Positions 34,201-42,262 of a stretch of 64,000 bases of DNA are shown here, one piece after another. Source of the stretch: Myxococcaceae bacterium (lineage in GTDB: Bacteria > Myxococcota_A > Polyangia > Polyangiales > Ga0077539); NCBI GenBank assembly GCA_004297725.1, contig SCUS01000147.1, forward strand, positions 31,068-95,067, read 5' to 3'. The position numbers and the translations under genes are program-made. How positions within the stretch are numbered: position 1 is the stretch's first letter; every line of letters begins with the position of its first letter. Under the pieces are notes generated by a model. The model did no database searches, was not told the DNA's origin, and saw nothing but the letters and a program-made list of their open reading frames with translations.

Positions 34201-34428
34201 TACCGACTCCCGGAGCGAACCGCGGTGGTGAACACCTTCTTCAACGGGGTGCGCTCGTTCAGCCCGGAGGTCTACCGCAACGACCGGCTGCGCGATCGAC
34301 CGTTCATCAACAGCTATTGGGAGTTCGTGCTCAATCAGCGGGACGAGTCCGTCAATCAGGACGTCGATCTGCAGTCGCTCACCGACGTGCGCGTCTACGT
34401 CTACTACACGGACTTCACGGCGCTCTGA
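28261..34428 (+). CDS. Giant cysteine-rich lipoprotein with Tc toxin A-like C-terminal half
   Basis: ATG 28261 has GAGGAG 9 bases upstream and yields a clear lipoprotein signal, LALALGC (Cys28); in-frame ATGs at 28222/28225 are alternatives. The 2055 residues comprise ten C-x2-G-x3-C-x-C modules (about 40-440) and further Cys-rich sequence to about 535, then an immunoglobulin-like stretch (541-670). Region 680-1350 I do not recognise. Long coiled coils (1364-1800) are interrupted by a hydrophobic GAAVGAAILTTANFVVGG (about 1672-1690). The end resembles Tc toxin A: an ATKVFEYYTSQSY helix, ERYLSELENAYEAF, and a last strand SLTDVRVYVYYTDF like SDVxLHxRYTA. I infer a TcA-like subunit held on the surface, facing the RHS protein encoded upstream. 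Confidence 0.7.
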   Translation: MRATSDQTRGPLGLLHLLLCVLALALGCGGDAGTTPACEPGAENCGCRRSETPCNSGLFCTGEVCRRPRCTQGEEGCACFGNYTCARRTDGTWNICQDGLCRVPTCAPGAVGCGCNPDDTCATGLECQTMDGARRCKVPNCAVGNASCGCRPDRTCNASATGATLVCIEGRCQESTCAAGALNCACRADYSCDAGLSCGGDGRCRSIDCTPGTVSCACRTGGACDMGLACGSDNRCRDTSCAEGAERCGCRADRSCNTASTDGGTTTLLCRAGRCVQEACSVGAEGCACLAGNTCTTAGVTCQAGRCVSSTCTPGARNCPCNTGRTCNAGLSCSDGGICVETVGLAGSACFPDRTCVRGARCDSGRCVACLLGAANCGCFESGSCNAGLACVSGLCVAEASSLREVPATPVCYTPCRESYRATDGTVTSCDADGLMARCLNGTTCMGGSCVAAGAAPRVCERDVQCPDFQSCIRGRCYSECTSDTQCAPGTGCYRKVCRIPCTTSRESCPTGTHCESRDAENGFCMPVRDPEGTPRTSVDGRFTLDVTELRFSNIATTGRFVLRNESSRPQRFTVTKTEHSASTGAGAPVRETTTPLPALQLGSCAVPGSPGDCPTTTVVRSLDLPLAPGASVQVQVAAGATAIAGAGRWEGILTVTNADLGDQVVNLFYEQRPEGQWTGSMFYFGNFRDDGLDSWITDRTSDTALSRVRNAFIARWGAFRNGVINYEELRAMIAATVRADLPDRAAGCSQAVCYPISSPSGVSLQAYTDNTDNTPVPSGITELPISMNLRAGTTARSLQGAIVSQRALQYAANPAVSLGFASDPAVCGTRLRGSCVAFLSELSASVRTGARYYPAVTETNCAPQFRRVLTPWLVPGFNAGTVSDAAVGTALAECRDTALPFTGSSSSIGLNPFLAGANPVPDGRSRGRVIELVDGALVDNQDMVVIFRERLDTFLGSADRTGFKAYGVMMLRRGSAELQAADFVGNPATDTRAPPSNGLDLSCSPAMLGQLYRTTTPPTVGPTNAREIALAMLDGVRPGVPSPTAAALARVHYLCAETGLFDGGADLSRPVACPPGSPVTYFLIDRDNAQIAGEVCNADRSCGARLASWRESGTYNLRVDPVWRCTSITAVFCDDNRFDLRTGKSFYEAGASEPAFVPFANALDSAFRYRTRFRTRSGSAVGFAPQQCVLGATSIPYCYDPAEIERVRDRVDCLLSIFSTQYAALDSSLQTRLRSELEFYFSYRNRVVAGSPLPVTDDGFERLYSQTMIMLGDDAYTRAFASRFDLAASRLTSFAGSRFEQNGIDLSGAAGAELYALYQAQQYYQLVLDRFFRASPRLWASIGAGPGSPQNFITQETVVSYFDRVVRASVQKSRAASEIAKRYQRMARPDLARTVIERGYSAAYLESVILSRMLLSAVEVAERAKRDQIRASLDNAQRSYNVALSEMREAYAQSRDATNIFGFEPNYVPFPALDPGDTNAFTRVMSSARSRLASARTAEDAALSSSRSYETDAAAFQGELVRVRNNYEGQLAQVCGTFTGTDGRVYPAIPKYAETTSRTRVLRDPCGLTGNGQFFQAVGRVETARLDLRGVIEGYDRLFQEIEIERQRVSDQCRVTARLADYQWQQAGRTNNLQNSIDQSQRQISAMRRDLEKVSSLAQLANCSVGLSTSCIGAAVGAAILTTANFVVGGQIGAAEDAIGVAQQEVRDIQRETARFTTLAACDQAQVDLNARVRTMMLRLKDLDLDALRQDYRLRLAVAEVQGLRNQATRLMAEQEEAEELAINLEAARNDPNVRIYRNDAVITADRTFQDALTEAYRATKVFEYYTSQSYSRFDTLYLVRLVGRGDYSLERYLSELENAYEAFRENFGVPSTRVAVLSLRDDILAIPRTDGGPALSQTERISRFRQALVSGSLLDANGYLTIPFTTSLAQLSPLTRNHKVLYLETEIIGSNVGDPVGRIYVRQTGTGLVRPVMGDPRSYRLPERTAVVNTFFNGVRSFSPEVYRNDRLRDRPFINSYWEFVLNQRDESVNQDVDLQSLTDVRVYVYYTDFTAL

Positions 34429-34502
34429 CATCGCGCGAGTCCCTTCTTGGCATCGTAGGGCACGTCCCTCGAAACAGTTTCGGTGTCGGAGGTATTGCCC
34501 AC

Positions 34503-37500
34503 GTGAAGAAGTACATCGTGACCGCGCTCCTGCTGGCGTCCTGCTCCAGCGCTCCGTCGTCTCCCGCGCTCGACGGGGCCACGCCGGACCTGGGTGGAGG
34601 GCGCTCAGACGTGGCTGTGGCCGTGACGTGTGAGACGACGGCGCAGTGCGATGGCGTAGCCGCGACGCGGGGATACATCTGTGTCGCTGGGGGGTGTCGC
34701 ACGTGCGAGAGCGACGGTCAGTGCACACCGGAGACGCGCTACGGCTCCGGCGCGACGTGCAGCGCGTCGGGCCGCTGCGAGCGCACCACCTGTCCCGCGG
34801 GCACGGTGGGTTGCGCTTGTGGTGCGAGCGGTGTCTGCGCGGCGGGCGTCTGCGACATGGCGACGATGCGCTGCCGCGCGCTGCGTACGTGCGCGATGGC
34901 GGGGTGCGCGGAGCACCAGGTGTGCGCCGCGGGCGCGGGCGGCGACGCCCAGTGCCAGGAGGGCTGCGAGCCGGGCTACACCTGGGACGCGACGGCGCGT
35001 CGGTGCAGCGTCCTGGCGGGCCTCAACTGCCGCATGGGCGACGCGATGAGCGTGCTCGCGATGTGCGAGACCGCCGGGCGTCGCTGCGTGGAGGAGGGCG
35101 GCAGCGCCCGCTGCGGCGGGTGCGTCGACGGCCGGGTGCTCGACGGCACGCAGTGCCGGGTGGCGCGCACGTGCGGAGACGTCGGCTGTGCGTCGCAGAA
35201 CCGCGAGTGCCGGGCGGCGACCGCGACGGCGGACGCCGAGTGCCAGGGTTGCCTGGTGGGCTTCGTCATGGGTGATGGCGGCGCCTGCGTGATGGCGACG
35301 GGGCCAGTGACGTGCACGACGCTGGGCTGCGACGGGCAGCACCGGGCCTGCTCGATGGATGCTGCGGGCGAGCGCTGCGGGGCGTGCGTGACAGGCTATC
35401 GCGAGGGAACCGGTGGCGCGTGCGAGGTGGTGCCGACGTGCGCGACGCTCGACTGCCCGACGCAGCACCGGGCGTGCTCGATGGATGCGACGGGCGCCCG
35501 TTGTGGGGCCTGCGAGGGGGGCTACGTCGAGGAGGCAGGGGCGTGCCGCGCGCTGAGGACGTGCGCGACGGTGATGTGCGCTGCGGGCCAGCGGTGCGTC
35601 GAGGGCAGCGGGACGACGGACGCGCGGTGCGAGGCGAGCGCGACCTGCGCCGAGGGGCAGATCCGTGATCGGTTTACGATGACGTGCGTGGACTGCCCGC
35701 TGTCGTGCGCGGGCGGCATCGTGCGGCGTGGGCTGACGGGTCGGCCGCACCCGGACACGGTGTATGTCGGCGACGGCGTGGCGGGCCGGTGCATCTGCGA
35801 GACGCAGCCCGGCTACTACCTGGAAGAGGGCGCGACGGGCGGCGTGTTTCCGTGCGACGCGGACGGCGACGGCTGGGTGCAGGCCAACGCGCGCGGGGTG
35901 ATCGAGGTGCCGACGACGGACATGGGTCGGGCGCCGCTGCGGGTGAACGCGCGGTGTCGCGTGCGCGAGATGACGGCGGTCGAGCTGGTGAACGACGCGG
36001 CGCAGACGTACCGGGACGCGCTGGCGGTGCCGGTGTCGCTCTACGAGGCGCGACGCAATGACGACCAGGGGCAGCTCGACCTCGAGACGGGCGCGGTGCC
36101 GCGCTACGGCAGTGGTGGAGCGGATCGCGCGCTGCGGGCCGAGGAGATCAACAGCCTGACGAAGGCGTGCGTGAGCGTGAGCGCGGACCACAACGGGAAC
36201 TTCATCGAGGACGTGCGCGAGTCGGACACGTCGACGCTGCGAAGTGGGACGGGCGGGGACACGATCCCGGCGGCGCTGCTGCCCGCGTATCAGGTGTATC
36301 TGCGGTACGGGTACTTCGTGGAGCTGCACCGCGGCGGGTTCACTCCGGCCGATGCGTCGTTGGATGGGACGATGCCGACGAGCGGACCGGTGCGCTCGGG
36401 CGGCGTGTACCGCATCACGGAGCGCTCACGGGCTGCGACCGCGGCGGATCGGGTGGCGCCGACGTACGCGAGCAGCGCGGACCCGTACTGGCGGCAGTGC
36501 GTGCGCCGACGGGATGGCCAGTACGCGGACGACGCGACGGTGGGCATGGACCTCGCTCGGTACACCGCGGCGGAGTTCGGCGGGATGAGCCATCACAGCC
36601 AGTTCCGGTGTGTGCAGGTGGTCGATGGGACGACGACGATCGGGGCGACCGATCGTCACCTGCTGCGTATCGCGGACGCGGTCGCGACGACGTCGCCGTG
36701 GACGCTGAATCGGTGCCGGCTGTCGGTGGATCCGATCGCGCCCGCGATGACACCGAACCCGTATGAGGTGAGGGCGACCTGTACAACCGACGGGGTGACG
36801 GCGACGGTGGGGCAGGTGTACTGGGGGGCGGCGGGCTACACGAACTACACCGCGACGACGGGGTACGTTCGTGGGTGCGTGAATGAGTGTGTCGATCAGG
36901 CAGTGCTGCCAGCGGACATGCAGTGCCCGGCGCCCGTGACGGGATGCACCGTGCAGCCTGCGCGGTTTGGCCAGAGGCTGCTCTGCGCGGGCCGTTGTGT
37001 GGATACGGCGAACAGCGTCGAACACTGCGGCGGATGCGGCGTGTCCTGTGCGGCGGCCAACGCCGCCAACCGGTGCACCGCAGGGGTCTGCGCCTTCTCT
37101 TGCAATGTTGGATACCTCGACTGCAACGGGTCGGTCGGGGACGGATGCGAGATGATCGGAACGGTCTGCTATCGAGACGCCGATGGCGATGGATACGGGG
37201 CGGACGCCAGTCGGATCATCACATGCGGATGCGCCGCCGGGTTCGTAACCCGAGGAGGGGACTGCGACGACTCTGATGAGCGAGCCTTCCCTGGACAGGC
37301 GCTCTTCTTCGGGACGGCGCGTCGCGCTGGTGGATACGACTTTGACTGCAATGGAGTTGAGACGAAGTCGCTGTGCTCAAATCTGGCAACTGAAGCGGCG
37401 TGCCGTTCAGTCCCGAGATGTGCTTCGGATGCCAATGTGACTATTGCCTGTGGTGGTAGTTATTCGGATAGCCTCAACATTGGTGGTTGGTATGGTACGG

Positions 37501-37583
37501 CGCCACCCTCCTGCGTCGCCCTCAGATTTTGTGGTGCCCTGAGCATCTGTGGGCCTTACGCACGTATCATGTACTGCCGATGA
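34503..37583 (+). CDS. MopE-like cysteine-rich lipoprotein
   Basis: A GTG at 34503, 10 bases after GGAGG, starts a lipoprotein signal LLLASC (Cys14). The 1026 residues have Cys-rich EGF-like modules to about 440, with CxxLxCxxQHRACSMDAxGxRCGAC repeated. One C-x2-G-x3-C-x-C unit is shared with the two preceding genes. A unique domain (about 490-800) contains SADHNGNFIEDVRESD and GMSHHSQFRCVQV. Near the C-terminus, CYRDADGDGYGADAS and GGDCDDSDERAFPG are MopE calcium/metal motifs. The sequence after about 37370 is AT-richer than the rest. Third in a same-strand row, it may be an accessory surface protein of the RHS/TcA-like pair. Confidence 0.72.
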   Translation: MKKYIVTALLLASCSSAPSSPALDGATPDLGGGRSDVAVAVTCETTAQCDGVAATRGYICVAGGCRTCESDGQCTPETRYGSGATCSASGRCERTTCPAGTVGCACGASGVCAAGVCDMATMRCRALRTCAMAGCAEHQVCAAGAGGDAQCQEGCEPGYTWDATARRCSVLAGLNCRMGDAMSVLAMCETAGRRCVEEGGSARCGGCVDGRVLDGTQCRVARTCGDVGCASQNRECRAATATADAECQGCLVGFVMGDGGACVMATGPVTCTTLGCDGQHRACSMDAAGERCGACVTGYREGTGGACEVVPTCATLDCPTQHRACSMDATGARCGACEGGYVEEAGACRALRTCATVMCAAGQRCVEGSGTTDARCEASATCAEGQIRDRFTMTCVDCPLSCAGGIVRRGLTGRPHPDTVYVGDGVAGRCICETQPGYYLEEGATGGVFPCDADGDGWVQANARGVIEVPTTDMGRAPLRVNARCRVREMTAVELVNDAAQTYRDALAVPVSLYEARRNDDQGQLDLETGAVPRYGSGGADRALRAEEINSLTKACVSVSADHNGNFIEDVRESDTSTLRSGTGGDTIPAALLPAYQVYLRYGYFVELHRGGFTPADASLDGTMPTSGPVRSGGVYRITERSRAATAADRVAPTYASSADPYWRQCVRRRDGQYADDATVGMDLARYTAAEFGGMSHHSQFRCVQVVDGTTTIGATDRHLLRIADAVATTSPWTLNRCRLSVDPIAPAMTPNPYEVRATCTTDGVTATVGQVYWGAAGYTNYTATTGYVRGCVNECVDQAVLPADMQCPAPVTGCTVQPARFGQRLLCAGRCVDTANSVEHCGGCGVSCAAANAANRCTAGVCAFSCNVGYLDCNGSVGDGCEMIGTVCYRDADGDGYGADASRIITCGCAAGFVTRGGDCDDSDERAFPGQALFFGTARRAGGYDFDCNGVETKSLCSNLATEAACRSVPRCASDANVTIACGGSYSDSLNIGGWYGTAPPSCVALRFCGALSICGPYARIMYCR

Positions 37584-37709
37584 TGGCTCAATCTGTGATG
37601 CGGGTGCATTTCGGCGTGTGAAAGCCGAGAAGGGAACCCCGCCACATAGTCGATCACGGGAACACACGTAGTGACGGTCGAGGATTTCGTCTCGCCCGAA
37701 CCCAACTCG

Positions 37710-38112
37710 ATGACTCGCTATTTTCCGCCATCCCACTTCCTCGCCATTGGTTTCATCGCGTCTGTTGCGATCGCGCCCTCCGCTCACGCCGACCCGATCG
37801 AGCCGACTCTCGCGTTCGACCTGCAGTTCATCCAGGTCGACGCGCCGGACATGATTCGGACGTACGAGTCCGGCGTGCGCGTGCCGCCGCTTGGCCCGGC
37901 TCGGCAGAGCCATCTCGTCGCCGAGACCAACCTCGTCTGGGCCCAGTGCGGGATCCAACTGCGGCAGGTTCCCCGGGGGGTCGATCTTCCTGCGTACGGT
38001 TCGGGACTTTCAGCTGTGTCGGGACGAGATCCTGGCAGAGCGACAGCCGTTTCTTCGTCGCCTCAACGAGTCCCCACAGCCCGGGCATTTCCCAGATCCG
38101 ATGCTTCGCTCC
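37710..38112 (+). pseudogene. Frameshifted secreted protein gene
   Basis: ATG 37710 starts a signal peptide (FLAIGFIASVAIAPSAHA) and a plausible secreted domain reading FDLQFIQVDAPD...LVWAQCGIQLRQV. At the CCCCGGGGGG run (37973-37982) this frame loses sense, while the +1 frame continues with FLRTVRDFQLCRDEILAERQ and then breaks up near 38110. So a one-base indel in the run, real or a sequencing error, plus a lost 3' end explain it. I do not recognise the family. The next fragment and a REPIN-like repeat follow immediately. Confidence 0.45.
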
Positions 38113-38113
38113 G

Positions 38114-38257
38114 ATGGATATCTACGAAGCCGATGTCGACCCCGCTGCGGACTCGGCCTGGCTCGCCGAGATCGCCCAGCGCGCCCAACGGGCACGCTCC
38201 GATGGGCCGGTCGGAATCCCCTGGGCCACACTGAAGTCCGAGCTCCTCGCGGGCTGA
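38114..38257 (+). pseudogene. Fragment of addiction-module antitoxin-like protein
   Basis: This 47-codon frame ends AWLAEIAQRAQRARSDGPVGI then PWATLKSELLAG. It looks like the C-terminal half of small RelB/PHD-associated addiction-module proteins, whose usual pattern is W.aEI..R...i..G.v..vPW.ev...l. The N-terminal half is missing and no toxin gene follows, so it is probably a remnant left by rearrangement next to the inverted repeat at 38281. Confidence 0.4.
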
Positions 38258-38280
38258 CCCACCGCCGCCATCGGCGTGAA

Positions 38281-38464
38281 GCGACGATCGTCTCGCCCAC
38301 GCCAACAGTCCCCGGCCTCGCCCGAAGGGCCGAGCCCACCCACGTCCTCCGTCCCCGTGTCTCGGCCGACGTCCGCGACGTCCGGAAGCACTGATCGAAA
38401 CGCGGGTGGGCTCGGCCCTTCGGGCGAGGCCGGGGACTGTCGGCGTGGTCGGGACGATCGTCGC
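38281..38464. repeat. REPIN-like inverted repeat, 61-bp arms
   Basis: Arms 38281-38341 and 38404-38464 are inverted copies with three mismatches in 61 bases, separated by 62 bases. Both contain CGGCCTCGCCCGAAGGG, the core of the REP arrays beside the RAYT gene 32 kb away, and continue into CCGAGCCCACCC. Two facing REPs with a short spacer are the form a RAYT is thought to move. It lies upstream of the kinase-ATPase gene, whose promoter must be within or after it. Confidence 0.8.
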
Positions 38465-38599
38465 CACTCGCCCCTCCACCCCCCCTCGCACCCCGCACCG
38501 CCCCCCCCGCGTACACCCTCCGCGCCCTCTGCCGCTCTCCCCCATTCGGGTCATTTCCCTCCGCGGCTCCCGCTATCCTCCCTCTCCTCCATCTCCGCC

Positions 38600-41500
38600 A
38601 TGCACCCGCTCTCCCCGCTCGCACCCGGTCTCTCCGTCGGCCCCTACACGCTCCTGCGCCACCTCGCGCGCGGCGGAACCTCCGACGTCTACGCCGCCCG
38701 CCTCGCCTCCGAGCCCGACGCCGCGCCCGTCGCCCTGAAGCTCCTCTCCCCGCTCTCTCCCGCCGATCGCCAGCGCGCCGAGCGCGAGGCCGCCATCGCC
38801 GCCTCGCTGCACCACCCGCACATCGCCGCCCTCCTCGACCACGGCCACGCCACCCTCTCCTCCGCCCCCGACCCCTCCTCGCCGTCCCTCTTCCTCGCGC
38901 TCGAGCTCCTCCACGGCGAGACCCTCTCCGCCCGCCTCGCCCGCGGTGCCCTCTCCCCCGTCGACGCCATCACCCTCGGCCTCCAGCTCGCCGACGCCCT
39001 CGACCACGCCCACCAGCGCGGCGTCATCCATCGCGACCTCAAGCCCGCCAACGTCTTCCTCTGCTCTTCCCCCTTCGCCCCCGCCGCGCCCGATGCCCTC
39101 TTCGCGAAGCTCCTCGACTTCGGCGTGGCCCGCCGCTCCTCCGCCGCCTCCACCACCCCCACCGGCGCCCTCATCGGAACCCCCGCGTACATGTCCCCCG
39201 AGCAGGTGCGCGGCGACCGCGACATCGACCCTCGCGCGGACCTCTGGTCCCTCGGCGTCACCCTCTTCGAGGCCCTCTCCCAGCGCCTCCCCTTCGACGC
39301 CGACACCACCCTCGCGATCCTCTTCCGCATCGCCTTCGACCCCGCGCCTCGCCTCGACGCGCTCCGCCCCGACCTCCCCCCCGCGCTCTGCGCCATCGTC
39401 CACCGCTGCCTCGCCCGCGACCGCGACGCCCGCTTCCCCTCGGCCGCCTCGCTCGCCGCCGCGCTCCGTGCGCTCCCACCCCCGTCGCTCTCCGACCCCG
39501 CCGCCGAGCCCACCGCCGCGCCGCTCCCCGAGGAGGTGCGCCTCGTCACCGCCGTGCTCGCCCGCGGCGTCCGCGACCACGGCCTCCTCGAGCGCCTCGC
39601 CCGCGAGCTCGACGCCCGCTACACGCTGCTCCCCGACGCCACCGCCCTCGTCGCCTTCGGCCTCGACCGCTGGACCGGCGACGAGGCCCACCGCGCCCTC
39701 CGCCTCGCCCGCGCCGCGTCCTTCACCGCCGACCACGTCGGCGTCGCCACGGGCCACTCCGTCCCCACCGCCATCCCCACCCTCGCTCGCTCCGTCGCCG
39801 ACCTCGCCCTCGCCGCCTCCGCGCTCCCAGGCCTCGGCCTCGACGCCACCACCGCCTCCCTCCTCCGCGCCTCCACCCCCCTCTCCCTCCGCCCCGACGG
39901 AACCTCCTCCCCGCTCCCCGCCGACCCCGCGTCCTCCATCACGCCCTCCGACGCCCCGCCCTTCGTCGGCCGCAGCACCGACCTCGCGACCCTCCTCGAC
40001 GCCTTCGACCTCGCCGCCTCCTCCCTCCGCCCCGCCGCCGCGCTCCTCCTCGGCGTCGCGGGCATCGGCAAGACCCGCACCCTCGACGAGGCCCTCCGCC
40101 GACTCGCCGCCACCTCCACCGCCCACATCCTCCGGGTGCGCTGCGACCGCGCCCGCCGCGACGCCCCCATGGCCGCCCTGCGCGAAGCCCTCGCCGCGGT
40201 CGATCCCCTCGTGGCCGCCGCGCTCTCTCCGCGCGCCGCCGTGCGCGACCCGCAGGTGGCCCTCGACGGCGCCCTCGGGGCCCTCTCCGCCGTCCTCCGA
40301 GGCCTCTCCCGCGATGCGCCCGTCGTGCTCGCCATCGACGACGCCCACTGGCTCGACGCCTCCTCCCGCGCGCTGCTCGCCTCCCTCTGCGACGCCCCCG
40401 ATGCCCCCGCCCTCGCGCTCTGGATGACCGCCGACCCCGACGCCGCCACCCAGCTCCGCGACCTTGTCGCCGCCACCTCCACCCGCACGCTCTCTCCCCT
40501 CCCACGAGAGTCCGCCGCGGCCCTGGTCGCCTCCGTCCTCGGCCGCCCGGACGCCGGGCTCGTCGATCGCGGCGAGGGCAACCCCCTCTTCCTCGAAGCC
40601 CTCGCCCGCCTCGCGCTCGACCCCTCCCACGACGACGTGATCCCCCCGGGCATCGAGGCGACGCACCGCGCGGCGCTCGACCGCCTCGGCGCCAGCGAGC
40701 GCGACTTCGTCAAGCGCACCAGCGTCTTCGGCCGCACCGCCTGGCTCGAAGGAGCCGTCGACCTCGGCGCCTCCCCCGCGCCCCTCGACGCCCTCCGCCG
40801 CCGCGCGCTGCTCTCGGTGAAGTCCGACTCGCGCCTCGCCCGCTGCACCGAGCTGGAGTTTCGCAGCGCCCTCCTCGCCGACGTCGCCCACGGCCTCTGG
40901 CCTCCCGGCGAGCGCGCCTCGCTCCACGGCCAGGCCGCCGCGTGGCTCTCCGCCCAGGACGACGTCACCCCCGAGGAGCTCGGTCCCCACTGGCTGCTCG
41001 CCGAGCTCCCCGAGCGGGCCGCGCAGGCGTGGTCCGTCGCGGCCGAGCGCGCCGCGGCGCTGGGAGCGACCCGCGCGGTCTGCGAGCACACCGCCCGCGT
41101 GCTCTCGCTCACCCGACGCCCCGATATTTGCTGGCGAGCGCTCACCGCCCGAGACACCGCCCTCCAGCTCGCCGGCGACCGCGCCCTGCAGCGCGAGGGC
41201 CTCACGCTCCTCGACGACCTCACCGCCTCGATGGACGACGCCGCCCGCGCCGAGGTGCAGTGGCGCTGGTGCCACCACGCGCGCATGGTCGACGACGTCG
41301 CCCACGCCGAGCGCGCGGGCCGATCGGCCGAGGCGCTCTCGCCCCCGGGAGCGCGCTGGGGAGCCGCCGCCACCATGGAGCTCGCGCTGCTCTACGCCGA
41401 CCGCGGCCGCATCGCCGAGGCCCGAGAGCGCGCCGCCGCCGCGATGAGCGCCGCGCTGGGCGTCGACGACCCCTGGCTGCAGGCCCGCGCCGCGCACACG

Positions 41501-42262
41501 CTCGCGTACGTGCTTCTGGAGGAGGGCTCCGACTTCGACCGGGCGCTGCGCCTCTACCGCGACGCCGCGGCGGGCTACCAGCGCACCGGCGACCGTCGAC
41601 GCGAGGCCATCGCGCTCCTCAACGGCGGCGCCGCGCTGGCGCAGGTGGGCCGCTTCGGCGACGCCCTCGACGCCTTCGACGAGGCCCGCTCGCTGGCGCT
41701 GCGCGTCGGCAACGCCCGCACCGCGGCCGTCTCGCTGGAGAACCGCGGGGCCGTGCGTCGCGCGCTCGGAGAGCATCGCCCCGCGGAGGACGACCTGGCG
41801 CTCGCGCTCACCGAGGCCGCGCGCCTCGGGCACCGCAGGCTGGCCGAGGCCGCGCGCATCGAGCGGCTCTACCTCGCGCTGGCCACCGACGCCGACGACT
41901 CGACGCTGCGCGCTCGATGCGAGGAGGTCGCCTCGGTCGCGGCGGAGGCCGAGGCGCCCGCGCAGGCCGCGTCGGCGGTCGCGGCGGCGCTACGGGCAGG
42001 CGCCCGGCTGGGAGATGCGGTGACGCCGCTGGTCGATCGGGCGAGGGCGATGCTCGACGCGCTGACGCCGCAGCCGATGCTCGCCGCCGAGCTGCTCGTC
42101 GCCCTCTGGGAGGTCGACGGTCGACGCGCGACCGACGAGGGGGCCTTCGCGGCGGCGCTCTCGGCCTACGCCGAAGGGGCGGGCAACGACGCCGACCGTG
42201 GCGTCCGGCGGAGGGGCTTCGCGCGGCGCTTCATGGTGCCCGAGGGGCTGCGGTCGGGCTGA
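38600..42262 (+). CDS. Ser/Thr kinase fused to AAA-type ATPase and TPR-like helical repeats
   Basis: I chose ATG 38600, since upstream in-frame sequence runs through the inverted repeat. The 1220 residues start with a PknB-type kinase (about 15-280): GGTSDVYAARL Gly loop, HRDLKPANVFL, LLDFGVARR and GTPAYMSPEQ. A linker follows, then an STAND/AAA ATPase with Walker A GVAGIGKT (about 484-491) and Walker B VVLAIDDAHWLD (about 575-586). The C-terminal 550 residues are Ala/Leu-rich helical pairs like TPRs (for example ALLYADRGRIAEARERAAAAM). This layout is typical of myxobacterial signalling kinases. No membrane segment is seen. The extreme C/G codon bias leaves long antisense frames, which are not genes. 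Confidence 0.85.
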   Translation: MHPLSPLAPGLSVGPYTLLRHLARGGTSDVYAARLASEPDAAPVALKLLSPLSPADRQRAEREAAIAASLHHPHIAALLDHGHATLSSAPDPSSPSLFLALELLHGETLSARLARGALSPVDAITLGLQLADALDHAHQRGVIHRDLKPANVFLCSSPFAPAAPDALFAKLLDFGVARRSSAASTTPTGALIGTPAYMSPEQVRGDRDIDPRADLWSLGVTLFEALSQRLPFDADTTLAILFRIAFDPAPRLDALRPDLPPALCAIVHRCLARDRDARFPSAASLAAALRALPPPSLSDPAAEPTAAPLPEEVRLVTAVLARGVRDHGLLERLARELDARYTLLPDATALVAFGLDRWTGDEAHRALRLARAASFTADHVGVATGHSVPTAIPTLARSVADLALAASALPGLGLDATTASLLRASTPLSLRPDGTSSPLPADPASSITPSDAPPFVGRSTDLATLLDAFDLAASSLRPAAALLLGVAGIGKTRTLDEALRRLAATSTAHILRVRCDRARRDAPMAALREALAAVDPLVAAALSPRAAVRDPQVALDGALGALSAVLRGLSRDAPVVLAIDDAHWLDASSRALLASLCDAPDAPALALWMTADPDAATQLRDLVAATSTRTLSPLPRESAAALVASVLGRPDAGLVDRGEGNPLFLEALARLALDPSHDDVIPPGIEATHRAALDRLGASERDFVKRTSVFGRTAWLEGAVDLGASPAPLDALRRRALLSVKSDSRLARCTELEFRSALLADVAHGLWPPGERASLHGQAAAWLSAQDDVTPEELGPHWLLAELPERAAQAWSVAAERAAALGATRAVCEHTARVLSLTRRPDICWRALTARDTALQLAGDRALQREGLTLLDDLTASMDDAARAEVQWRWCHHARMVDDVAHAERAGRSAEALSPPGARWGAAATMELALLYADRGRIAEARERAAAAMSAALGVDDPWLQARAAHTLAYVLLEEGSDFDRALRLYRDAAAGYQRTGDRRREAIALLNGGAALAQVGRFGDALDAFDEARSLALRVGNARTAAVSLENRGAVRRALGEHRPAEDDLALALTEAARLGHRRLAEAARIERLYLALATDADDSTLRARCEEVASVAAEAEAPAQAASAVAAALRAGARLGDAVTPLVDRARAMLDALTPQPMLAAELLVALWEVDGRRATDEGAFAAALSAYAEGAGNDADRGVRRRGFARRFMVPEGLRSG

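Noticed and set aside
38573..41833. 1086-codon Gly/Glu-rich frame antisense to the kinase-ATPase gene
   Set aside because: Low-complexity product created by extreme C-ending codons on the other strand. Kinase and Walker motifs fix the plus strand as coding.
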